A stretch of DNA of 64,000 nucleotides from Ashinkailepas kermadecensis (lineage: Eukaryota; Arthropoda; Thecostraca; Neolepadidae), in the NCBI GenBank assembly GCA_034440615.1, contig JAOTOM010003657.1, positions 1 to 64,000 of the forward strand, read 5' to 3'. This document shows positions 12,206 through 22,119 of this stretch, piece by piece (position 1 is the stretch's first letter; each line of letters begins with the position of its first letter). The notes beneath the pieces are model-generated. The model searched no databases, had not been told where the DNA came from, and saw only the letters and a list, made by a program, of their open reading frames with translations. The translations under genes were made by a program, and so were the position numbers.

Positions 12206-13534
12206 GGTTTTTGTGTGTTGGCGCGCGTAAGTGGTCTGTTAGGTGAGGTCTGTCTTTGTGTGCTTTTCAGTGTCTTTGGTGGTTTGTGGGCGGGGGGTGG
12301 TCTCTGTTGTGTGGTGAGTGTCCGTTCTGTGTCTGTGGAAGAGTGTTCTATGTCTGTATGTTCCTCGATGTCTGTGTCCTGGTCTGTGTATGTGCGGATT
12401 GTGTGTGTTGGTGACTGGTCTGTTGAGGGAGATGTCTGTGGATATGGTGAGGCTGTTGGCCGTTGGGGTGGTGGCGGTGGGCGATGGGGTGGTGGTGGGG
12501 GTGTCGGTGTCGGTGTCGGCTGGCGGGTTGGTGGTGGTGGTGGTTGGTGTGTCGGACGCTGTGTTGATGTGTATGCTGGTGTTGGTGCTCGTGTTTTGCG
12601 TGTGCTGGTGCTGGGTGTTGGTGTGTGTTGTGGTCGCGTGTGATTGGTTTGTGGGTAGTTGTTTGTGTTGTGCTTGTGTTGGCTGGAGGTGTGTGTGGGC
12701 AGAGCCGGGTACTCTATGTGGTTTCGTGGTGGTGGTGGGGATCTGTGACCCGGCTCTGTGCGGCGGGTCGGCCACGCCGCCAGCGGGTCGGCCAGCGCCC
12801 TCCTGGCCAGGGACAGCTCCATGCCCTCCAGGTGGACCAGGCGGAGAATCTCTTTCTCCGCCATCCACCGAGGGCAGGAGCCGTCCCCGGCCTCATGCTC
12901 CCCCCCCCCCGCAGACGGCGCAGCACGGCCCGCCACCTGGGCATGTTGTGGTGTTGTGGGTTCCCGCGCATTTCCCGCATATGTATGTGTTGGAGTGGCA
13001 CCCCCCCCCCCCCGCCTCAGAGTGGCCGTATCGTTGACACTTTCTACAGCGCCGAGGGAGGGGTGCACGTGGTGTGACGCTGTATCTTAGGTACCCTGCT
13101 TTTAGGTGTTTGGGTGGGGTGCGGGTGTTGAATGTTAAGATGATGAGGTGGGTGTGTGGTCGTCCAGGTGTTGGTGGCGGCCGGTATGCGGCGGAGACAC
13201 CCTGGCTCTCAAGTCTGGAGACCAGGGTCTCCACCGCGATACCGGCTAATTCTCTTGCGTGTATTGTGCCTTGGGAGGTGTTGAGTTTTGTAGCTGGTGT
13301 GATGGTGATGGGTGTCTGGTGTATCATGTGTATGGTAGGGATAATTTTGCTGTCAATGTCGGAGTGCGCCTGTATCAGGAGTGCCCCTGATCTGATTTGT
13401 TTGGCGTGTAGGGGCACTCCTGTGAATTTGGCGATCTCCCCCTCCACCAACCAGGGGTCGAGGGAGCCCATGGGCTCCCCGTCCCCCCGGCGGCAGAGGA
13501 AAAAATCGCCCGTTGGTTGGTTTGAGGAGTGCAT
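12202..13534 (-). pseudogene. Copy A ORF1, gag-like zinc-knuckle protein with homopolymer frame change
   Basis: The protein starts MHSSNQPTGDFFLCRRGDG and has an RRM-like region (HARELAGIAVETLVSRLE, then LIILTFNTRTPPKHLKAGY), followed by CCHC knuckles beginning CRKCQRYGHSE and CGKCAGTHNTTTC. It would bind element RNA. A 13-base G run (13,001-13,013 as C on the plus strand) falls between the knuckles, and an 11-base run (12,900-12,910) lies after them. At the second run the frame changes to the one carrying PRWMAEKEILRLVHLEG and a long Pro/Thr/Gln-rich tail. The stop overlaps the ORF2 start as ATGA. Confidence 0.8.
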
Positions 13535-14185
13535 GGTGCTTGGTGATGTCGTTAGTGGTGTTGTATGTGTTTGGTTGTATGTGGTGTTGTATAAAGGGTG
13601 TTCAGTGGCAGGTGTGTGGCACAGACAATCACAGTACAGTTTTTGGCGGAGGGTTCGGAAGGGCGTGAAGAAGGCCCGACAGATTGTAAAAGAGGGGCAG
13701 ATAAAGACGAAGAAAACACAAAGAAATCAGAAACTGTGCGTGAAGGGGCACGTTCAGATAGATCAGATAAAAATCGTGCAGAGGGCACTAGAGGGAAGCG
13801 GGGGGTGGGTGTGGAGGGAGTCCGGGGGGGGGGGTGGCTGCACCGCCGGACTGACCTGGAGTGTAGACGGAGTCGTATAGGCAGAGAAGAGCACTGGTGT
13901 GGAGAGTCACTGTCACTGAGCACTGGAGTGGTAGATGAAGTAAGCGCGGTGAGTAGAGTTGATTGGAGGGTTTGCCGAAGTAGGTCTTGATGATCTTGAA
14001 GAGTAGCGTAGAAGTCGACGGCTCAGCAGATGTAGCAGAAGGTGAGCTTGAGAGGGCGGTTGAAGGTTTGAGGGGACTTGGATAGAGTTGAAGTTCAGGA
14101 GAAATAGGTTGAGAGTACTGTATGCTTGGAGGAGGAGAGATCAGTGGCGCAGGGAGGTGTGGTTTGGTGTGCTTGGTGCTTGTGT

Positions 14186-14542
14186 GTGTGTGTGTATTGT
14201 TGGCTGGTGCTTTGTGTGTGTGGTGGCAGGCTGGTGGCTCGTAGAAGGTGGCTCCTGTACGGCGTCTTGCACTTGCGGCAGTTCTGTCGTCGTGCCGTCA
14301 ACGATCTCTTGCGTTCCGGCAAATCGGCGTCAGCGTTCTGTAGCGGCCAGTGGTGCGACGTGCGTGTGTGTGTATTGTTGGCTGGTGCTTTTGTGTGTGG
14401 TGGCAGGCTGGTGGCTCGTAGAAGGTGGCTCCTGTACGGCGTCTTGCACTTGCGGCAGTTCTGTCGTCGTGCCGTCAACGATCTCTTGCGTTCCGGCAAA
14501 TCGGCGTCAGCATTCTATAGCGGCCAGTGGTGCGACGTGCGT
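14186..14542 (-). repeat. Two tandem 178 bp units in the 5' UTR of copy A
   Basis: Two near-identical units, about 14,186-14,363 and 14,364-14,541, each containing GTTGGCTGGTGCTTT, GGCTCCTGTACGGCGTCTTG and CAACGATCTCTTGCG. Copy B carries one diverged unit at the same place (21,900-22,100). Tandem 5' monomers act as promoters in some LINE families, so a promoter role is a plausible inference. Confidence 0.75.
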
Positions 14543-14544
14543 AG

Positions 14545-14790
14545 CGAGAGCGAAGGGGTTATCCGTTTTTACTCTCGAAGCCCTGCCCTTTATAACGAGC
14601 TGCCGCACGAGCTGAGGCGACTGTCAGTTCCGCCGCGCAGTCGCCGCCTTAGGCGGCATTTGTGCGTGGGACTGGACTATCTGCTCCGATCGTACTTGCT
14701 CACTTCTGATCATACTTGCTCACTTCTGATCGTACTTGCTGATTTCTCATCGTACTTGCGGCCTCTTTCCGTGCCTCTGGTATGAGCAAT
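14545..14790 (+). pseudogene. Possible LINE reverse-transcriptase carboxy-terminal remnant
   Basis: A plus-strand frame reads VIRFYSRSPALYNELPHE then RRLSVPPRSRRLRRHL. The pattern aromatic-x-x-R-x-x-x-L-[WY]-N-x-L-P, followed by a basic segment, resembles the last part of CR1/L2-type LINE proteins. It abuts the 5' end of copy A, so it may be an older element into which copy A inserted. A short imperfect repeat of TCTGATCGTACTTGCT follows at 14,690-14,760. The match is short and could be chance. Confidence 0.35.
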
Positions 14791-14939
14791 TGTTATATGT
14801 ATTCATGTGCGCCTGTGACTGCCCTTATTTACTGATGATCTTTGTTTTAAAACTCGACAATAGGCTGTCATAGCCACGAGCCTATTGTGGATGGCCTGCA
14901 TATGGGTCTTTGTCTTTGCCCAGCTGACATGGGCATTCT

Positions 14940-15440
14940 AGCTCTCGGGCGGGCCCTCTCTTGTCTTCACAGCTCTTGCCAGCCCTCATGGCAGACCGTC
15001 TTCAGTATTCAAGAGCCCTTTCCACATAAACTGCCATGTGCGCTTTAATTTTTCCTCGGCTGTGCATTGAGAGCCCCTTGCAGTCCCCTGGAGGGCCCCA
15101 TTGGACTCGCCAGGGAACGAGTACCCCTTCGCCCTTGGGATGCGTCACTGCTGTTTAACAGCCCGGGGCCCCACCATGTGTTTAGAGGCCCATTACGTAG
15201 CACCGTAGACCCTCTGCTTTGGCCCGAACCGCTTCCGTAGTTCGGGGACCTCTTCATTAGCATGAAGCTTGCTGTGAGCTATGTGCCCTTCTTCATCAGC
15301 GTGAGCCAAAAGTCCATCCAGTGGCCCTGCACGTCCGGTTCAGAGCCCCCTCATTAGGCCTAGGAGCCTTCTTTCACAGCTCAGCACACTCCTCGTACGG
15401 CCGGAGACCCCTCATTCAACAACTGGGGCCTTCTCAATCA
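14940..15440. repeat. Degenerate repeats rich in AGAGGCCC / GGAGCC
   Basis: Repeats of the same kind as at 6,640-7,510, with variants of CAGAGGCCC and TTCATTAG recurring about every 30 bases. No gene is seen between 14,800 and the end of copy B at about 15,716. Positions 15,470-15,540 (ACACCTCGGATAGACCTCATTGG) resemble the inverse of 3,990-4,060 and so mark a small dispersed repeat. Confidence 0.45.
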
Positions 15441-15715
15441 CGCAAGGGCCCCTGTGCATTAACTAGCATTAACAACACCTCGGATAGACCTCATTGGCTA
15501 CTGCATCGTCACTGCGGAAAGCTGATTAATGCCCGACTTTTGCTCCATTCACTATTTTTCCAATCGTGTTCATATTCAGGCAAACGATTATGTTTGTCAT
15601 TGCTCCCCTAGGTGGCGGCCACCTCATATCCCCCATTCGGCACAGTCCCAGCAGATATCCCCACCCTTTGCACTCTCCCCCCCTTAATACGGTATTCCTT
15701 TCCTTCCTCCTCGCC

Positions 15716-15746
<31 letters not shown>

Positions 15747-16135
15747 GGGCAAAAAATAGGGGGGAGTGAGTGAGAAGTTGTGTTTGTCCAGCCTGCCACC
15801 TGTGGGTGATATCGGCTGTTTCCTGTGGTTGAGTGTGAGAATGATAGGAGGATTAGTTACCGGGTGGTGGATAGATTTTCGAGTAGAGTCGGAGTCGTCT
15901 TGAAGAGTTGAGTTGAGTTGATCTTGGAGTTTGAAGAGGTAGAGATGGCAGAGAAGAGTCGTTTGAGAGCCGGAGATGAAGTAGTCGAAAGAAGCTGTCA
16001 GTCCGGACGGTGCTAGATTGGGGTATGGGGTGTAGTGGGTGGGTTGGGGTTGGGTCCTCGCCATAAATTAACATTGCAAGAACACGTTGTTTTGTTTTGT
16101 TTTTTGTTTTGTAGTTATGTTTGTTTTGTTTGTTT

Positions 16136-16213
16136 CTTTTTTTTTTTTTTTTTTTTTTTTTTTCTTTTTTGCTCGATTTTTCGATTGCCCGATTGTCAGT
16201 CTTTTGCCCGGGC

Positions 16214-16254
<41 letters not shown>

Positions 16255-16256
16255 CA
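16136..16256. repeat. Poly(T) tracts in the 3' UTR of copy B
   Basis: Two T runs (about 16,136-16,163 and 16,230-16,254) separated by ordinary sequence and a short TA run. Copy A has a (TTTG)n run at 8,397-8,428 in the same place. They are A-rich on the element's coding strand, just after the ORF2 stop. Confidence 0.8.
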
Positions 16257-19200
16257 CAGTTGATCGATTAGGCGTGTCGTAGAAAGAAAGTGGAAGAGAA
16301 GTTCGTGTAATGCTGGATAGTCGTCGTTGAGAAGTGTAGTGATGTTCAGTGGAATGTTGTGTGTGTTGCAGTAATCTGTGATGTGTTGCCTGTCGGTGTT
16401 GTATTTGGTGCAATAGATGAGTATGTGTTTGATAGTGAGTGTTCGTTGACATGTTGTGCATTGTGGTCGTGGGCGTTGTAGTAAGAGGTAGGAGTGTGTA
16501 AGTGCTGTGTGTCCGAGGCGTAATCGTGTCAGAGTGCGTTCCTTGAGTCTGGTGTGTTGGTTGATGGTGTGCCAAGGTTTGTATATGGGGTGTATTTCAT
16601 GAAGTTGCGTTAGTGCTGTGTCCCATGTTTGTTGTATGTGTTTGTTAAGTGCCTGTTGTATTGTGGGATAGTAGTCAGATTGTGAGAGTGGGCATGGTGT
16701 GATTTGTGGTAGTGTTGTGGCTATGTTCGCTTCCGTGTCTGCGTGTTCGTTGCCGTGTATGTTTGTGTGACTTGGTATCCATAGAAGAAGTGGTCTTTGT
16801 CGTGCGGTGAGGTTTCGGTGTATGTTGAGTATTTTCGGGATGAGTGGGTGTTTGTGTTTGGTGTATGGTGTGATGCTTTGTAATGCTGATTTGGCGTCAG
16901 TAGCTATGATGTTGTGTTCAATTTTGGTGTTATAAATGGTAGAGTAAGCCGAGAAGATTGCGTATAATTCTGCTGTGTAGGTTGATGCTGTGTCGTGCAG
17001 ACGGGCACGAAGGATAACCCGCGGCGGTGCTGCATTGTGGTACAGCACCGCCGCTGTGCCCGTCTGCTGTGTATGTGATTTCGAGCCGTCAGTGTATATG
17101 ATGTTGTAATTTGCATGTTGTGCTGTGAATTGGAAGAAGAGTTGGTGTATTTCTGCGTCGGTGTATGTGTGTTTTGGATGGTCTATGAGGAAGTGTGTTG
17201 CGAGTGTTTCGTGTTTCCACCATGCTGTGGGTGTTGGTAATGGTTTGGCTGTGGGTAGGGTAATGTGTAGTCTGTTTGTGTGTTGGTGGATGCGGCAGCC
17301 TATTGTGGTTTTGAGTCGTGATGTTGTCATGAGTTGATGGACACGTGTGGTGCGAAGTTTGAGGGCCTGTGTACATGGGTGTTGTGGTATGAGTTGCGTT
17401 TTGTAGTGGTATCTTAATAGTGCTTGTGTGCGTCTGTGCTGTAGTTCTGGTATGTGGTTGTATATATGTAGTGCAAGGTATGGTGAGGTGATATATGCTC
17501 CTGTGGCTATAGTTATGCATTGGCGTTGGAGGCTATCTAGACGTTTGAGGTTTGTTTTTGCAGCGTTTTCGAAGAGTGGGGATCCGTATTCCAAAATTGG
17601 CCGAATGAGTGATTTGTAGAGGGTGAGAAGTGTGTTTCTATCGGATCCCCAGTGTGTGCCAGAAAGTGCTCGTAGTAGGTTGATTCTTTTTGATGCGCGT
17701 TTGTGAATGTCTAAGATGTGTAATCGAAAGGTGAGTAGGCGATCAAATGTGATGCCGAGGAACTTTGCACTGGTGACAAATGGTATGGGTGTCTGGTCTA
17801 TTTTTAGTGGTTGTTCGTCTGTGTGTTTGTGGTAACCGAAAAACATACATTTAGATTTGTGTGGTGCGATGTGTAGATTTAGTAGGGCGAGTTTGTTGTG
17901 TAGTTCTGTTAGTGTGTTCTGTAGTATTGCTAGTGCGTGGTTTGGTGATTTTTGTGAAGTCCAGATTACGATGTCGTCTGCGTAGATTGCAATTTTGGCC
18001 GGAAGGTTGTCGGTGATGACTGAATTTAGACCTAAAATAAAGAGAAGGGGGCTAAGAACCGAACCTTGCATTAGGCCGGTTGTGGGGAATTTAGTGTCTG
18101 AAGTGTGTTGTCCTATTTTTACTTGGAAAGAGCGGTTTAGTAGATAGAAATGAAGGTAGTGTATAAGTCTGCCCTGTATGTCTATGTTGTGTAAGTGTTC
18201 TAGTAGTGCTGTGATGCTGATAGTGTCATATGCTTGTTTGAGATCCAGGAAGACGGCGACGGTGGAGCATTTCCTGGCCGCCGCTTCCTGGATGTGTGTG
18301 GTGAGATAGGTGAGGTTGTCTAGACATGAGCGATTAGGAAGGAAGCCTGATTGTATAGGAGAGATTAGTTTTTGTGTTTGAAGAATATAAAGAAGGCGTT
18401 TTTTGACTAGTCGTTCGAAGAGTTTGTGAAAACAGCTGGTTAGTGATATAGGGCGGTAAGAGTCGCATAGGGTTAAGTCAGTGCTTGGTTTAGGGATAGG
18501 GATGAGAAGAGCGTGTAACCAAGACTGTGGATATGTATGTGTTGTCCATGCGGTGTTGTATGTGTCGAGTAATGCTTGTAATGCTTGTATTGGTAGATGT
18601 TTGAAGAATGAGTAGTGTATGTTGTCTGGTCCTACGCTTGTGTTTCCTGTTTGTGCTATTGCTATTTGTAATTCTGTGAGTGTAAACCTAGTGTTGTAAA
18701 GGTGTGGCCGTGTGTGTCTGATTGGGGGTGGGGGGTGTCGTGGGAGTGTGCCTGACCTAGTGTGATAGTTGTCTGCGAAAATGTTTGCTATGATTTGTGG
18801 GTCTGTGATGGTGATGTTGTTGTGTATAAGTGTGATGGCTTTAGCTGGGGGTCGTTGTCGGTGTTGAAATGTTTTGAGTAGTGTCCAGATTTCGCCGAGA
18901 GGTGTGAATCTATTAAATTGAGAGCAAAATTTATTCCAGGAGGTCTTTTTGGCTTGTTTGATGGTGCGTTTGCATAGTGCTCTGTTCAGTTTGTATGCTG
19001 TGAGTGTTTCCGGTGTGCGGTGTCGTTCGTATCTGTGTCGTGCGTGGTTCCTCGCGCGGATCGCCCGGTGGCACTCCTCGTTCCACCAGGGAGCCGCGCG
19101 AGGTTTGTGTTGGTGTCGTGGTTTTGTTTGTGGTATGTGTTGATGTGCGGTGGTGAGTAGCATGTCTGCGTATTGTCCTGGTGTGTATTGTGGATTATTG

Positions 19201-19972
19201 GACGTCTGTGCTGCTAAGGATTCTGAGAATGGGGTCCAGGATGCGTTTTTAAGGTTCCACCGTCCCGTCGGGGTGTTGGGTGGGCCGGTGGTCGGGATTT
19301 GGTCGAAGGTTATGGTGATGGGGGCGTGGTCACTAAAGTGTGGATCGGAGTCGGCTATCCAGGATAGGGTGAGGGCTATGCGAGAGGAAGCGAGTGTTAC
19401 GTCTGGGGTGGTAGGGAGGTGTGAACTAATTGGTACGAGGTATGTTGGTGATCCGGTGTTGAGTACTGTGAGGTTATGTTGTGTAGCCAGTGTGATGAGT
19501 GTGAGTGCTCTGTGATCGGGTCGTATGGTGCGTGTATCCCATAGTGGGTGGTGTGAGTTAAAGTCACCTACGAGTATGACCGGGGTGTTAATTTGATCAA
19601 GTGCCTTATTTAATTCCGAGAGGGTTTCTGTGTTTTGCGAGGGGGGTCATATACGTTAATGAGTGTGTAAGCTATGTTGTGTACGTGGATTTCAGTGAGT
19701 AAGATATCTGCTGTAGTGTTGAATTGTATCAGGCGGTGCGGGGTTGTGTTCCTAATGTATGTGCATACTCCGCCTGATCTGTATGTGTGTGTGTTGTGTG
19801 TGTCTTGTCTGTGTAGTGTGTATTGTGAGATGTTAAATTGATATGGGTCGTGAGGTTTAAAGTGTGTTTCCTGTATGCATAGTGCTGTGTGATTTGATTG
19901 TAGTGCGTAATGTTTGAATTCGTTCCAGTGTCTGATGAGGCCGTGTGTATTCCATTGTATGATTGTGTTCAT
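16254..19972 (-). CDS. Copy B ORF2: endonuclease, reverse transcriptase, RNase H
   Basis: This is the enzymatic polyprotein for target-primed reverse transcription. Endonuclease: MNTIIQWNTHGLIRHW, CIQETHF, then after a one-base back-shift at 19,641-19,646 the catalytic VGDFNSHHPLWD. RT: APWWNEECHRAIRARN linker, CDSYRPISLTSCFHKLFE, AVFLDLKQAYDTI, YADD at 17,973-17,984. RNase H: YTDGSKS, ELYAIF, ATDAKSAL, GNEHADTEAN. A terminal CTTCQRTLTIKHILIYC zinc-like motif is retained. From 19,163 to 16,254 the frame is open for 969 codons. Only the site in the endonuclease prevents continuous translation. It could be an old deletion or a recoding site; see findings. Confidence 0.88.
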
Positions 19973-21283
19973 GGTCTTTGGGTGTTGGCGCGCGTAAGTG
20001 GTCTGTTAGGTGAGGTCTGTCTTGGTATGTGTTTTGGTGTCTTCGGTGGTTTGTGGGCGGGGGTGGTCTCTGTTGTGTGGGGAGTGTCCGATCTGTGTCT
20101 GTGGAAGAGTGTTCTATGTCAGTATGGTCCTCGGTGTCTGTGTCCTGATCTGTGTATGTGCGGGCTGTGTGTGTTGGGGATTGGTCTGTTGAGGGGGAGG
20201 TCTGTGGGTATGGTGAGGCTGTTGGCCGTTGGGGTGGTGGCGGTGGGTGTTGGGGTGGTGGTGGGGGTGCCGGTGTCGGTGTCCGTGGCGGTTGGCGGGT
20301 TGGTGGTGGTGGTGGTTGGTGTGCCGGGCGCTGTACTGATGTGTATGCTGGTGTTGGTGCTCGTGTTTTGCGTGTGCTGGTGGTGGGTTGTGGTCGCGTG
20401 TGATTTGTTTGTGGGTAAGTGTTTCTGTTGTGGTCGTATTGGGTGGTGGTGGATGTGTACAGAGCCGGGTACTCTGTGTGGTTTCGTGGTGGTGGCGGTG
20501 ATCTGTGACCCGGCTCTGCGCGGCGGGTCGGCCACGCCGCCGGCGGGCCGTCCACCGCCATCCTGGCCAGGGACAGCTCCATGCCCTCTAGGTGGACCAG
20601 GCGGAGAATTTCTTTCTCCGCCATCCACCGAGGGCAGGAGCTGCTCCCGGCCTCGTGCGGTCCCCCCGCAGGCGGCGCAGCAGACCTCGCCGCCTGGGCA
20701 TGTTGTGGTGTCGTGTTGGCATGCGCATTTACCGCAGGTGTATGTGGTGGAGTGGCACCCCCCCCTCGGAGTGGCCGTACCGCTGACATTTTTTGCAGCG
20801 TCGAGGGAGGGGTGCGCGTGGCGTGACGGTGTAGCGGAGGTATCCCGCTTTGATGTGTTTGGGTGGTATCCGTGTACGAAATGTGAGTATGATGATATGT
20901 GTTTGTGGTCGTCCGGGTTGTTGAGCCGGCCGGAACGCGGCGGTAACCCCCTGGTTCTCTAGTCGGGAGACCAGGGTCTCCACCGCTATCCCGGCCAGCT
21001 CCCTAGCGTGTATTGTGCCCTGTGAGGTGTTCATCTTGGTGGCAGGGACGATGGTGATGGGTGTTGTGCCGATGATATGTATGGTGGGGAGAATTTTGCT
21101 GTCTATGTCCGAGTTGGCTTGAATCAGGAGAGCCCCTGAGCGTATCTGTTTGGCGTGTAGGGGCTCTCCTGTGTACTTGGCGATCTCCTCCTCCACCACC
21201 CAGGGGTCGAGGGTGCCCATGGGCACCCCGTCACCCCGGCGGCAGAGGAAGAAATCGCCGTATGGCTGTGCTGAGGAGTGCAT
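19969..21283 (-). pseudogene. Copy B ORF1, gag-like zinc-knuckle protein with frame change
   Basis: Starts MHSSAQPYGDFFLCRRGDG, then HARELAGIAVETLVSRLE and IILTFRTRIPPKHIKAGY, followed by a first knuckle CKKCQRYGHSEGG. An 8-base C run (20,758-20,765, G on the coding strand) then moves the frame. Translation resumes in another frame with PRWMAEKEILRLVHLEG and a Pro/Thr-rich tail. The ATGA that joins ORF1 stop and ORF2 start in copy A is present here at 19,972-19,969, but a further indel in the tail puts it out of frame. Role as for copy A ORF1. Confidence 0.78.
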
Positions 21284-22119
21284 GTTGGTGGTGATGTTTG
21301 CGTTCGAGTGATCTGTGGTGTTGAAGACAGGGTGTTCAGTGGCAGGTGTGTGGTACAGACAATCACAGTACAGTTTTTGGCGGAGGGTCCGGAGGGGCGT
21401 GAAGGAAGCCCGACAGATTGTAATAGAGGGGCAGATAAAGATCAAGAAAACACAAAGAAATCAGAAACTGTGCGTGAAGAGAGCACGGTCAGAAAGATCA
21501 GATAAAGATCGTGCGGAGGGCACTAGAGGGAAAATAGGGGGTGGTGGTATGGAGGGAACCCGGGGCGGGAGGGCTGGCTGCACCGCCGGACTGACCTGAA
21601 GTGTAGATGTAGTCGTAGAGGCAGAGAAGAGAAGAGCACTGGCACTGAGCACTAGAGTAGATGAAGTAGAGTGGTGAGTAGACTTGACGGGAGGGTGAGT
21701 AGAGGTGAAGTAGGTCTTGAAGATCGTGAAGGGTAGCGTAGACGTCGACGGTTCAGCAGATGTAGCAGGTGAGCTTGAGAGGGCGGTTGAAGGTTTGAGG
21801 GGTTTGGATAGAGTTGAAGTTCAGGGAAAATAGGTTGGTAGTACTGTATGCTTGAGAGGGGGGGGAGAGATCAGTGGCGCAGTGAGGTGTGGTTTGGTGT
21901 GCTTGTCTGTGTGTATGTTGGCTGTTGGCTGGTGCTTTGTGTGTGTGGTGACAGGCTGGTGGCTGGTGGCTCGTGGCTCCTGGCTCCTAGTCCAAGGCTG
22001 CTTGGTAGCGTCCGCGGCGTCTTGATCCCGCGGCCTCTGGCGTCGTGCCGGCAACAATCTCTGAAGTGTCGGCGTATCGGCGTCAGCTTGCTGCAGTGGT
22101 GAGACGTGCGTGCGAAAAG

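Larger units (their letters stand above)
8050..14545 (-). mobile_element. Non-LTR retrotransposon copy A (I-type, with RNase H), nearly full length
   Basis: Transcribed right to left: 5' UTR with tandem promoter-like units (14,545-13,535), ORF1 (13,534-12,202), ORF2 (12,205-8,493) and a T/G-rich 3' UTR (8,492-8,050). The order endonuclease, reverse transcriptase, RNase H is that of the I group of LINEs. It is dead: ORF1 has frame changes at G runs, ORF2 has a frame change in the endonuclease, a substituted catalytic residue, and a stop at 10,395-10,397 where copy B has Tyr. The 3' UTR matches that of copy B over about 300 bp, and both end near GGTGGCAGGCTGG on the minus strand. Confidence 0.9.

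Noticed and set aside
12161..12643. Long plus-strand open frames opposite ORF1 of copies A and B (also 19,910-20,962)
   Set aside because: They are antisense shadows of the Pro/Thr-rich ORF1 tails and have Val/Gly/Cys-rich low-complexity composition.
14088..14785. Overlapping frames of 175 and 219 codons at the 5' end of copy A
   Set aside because: They run through the duplicated 178 bp unit in more than one frame, so the openness comes from the repeat. Only the last part (from about 14,545) looks LINE-derived.
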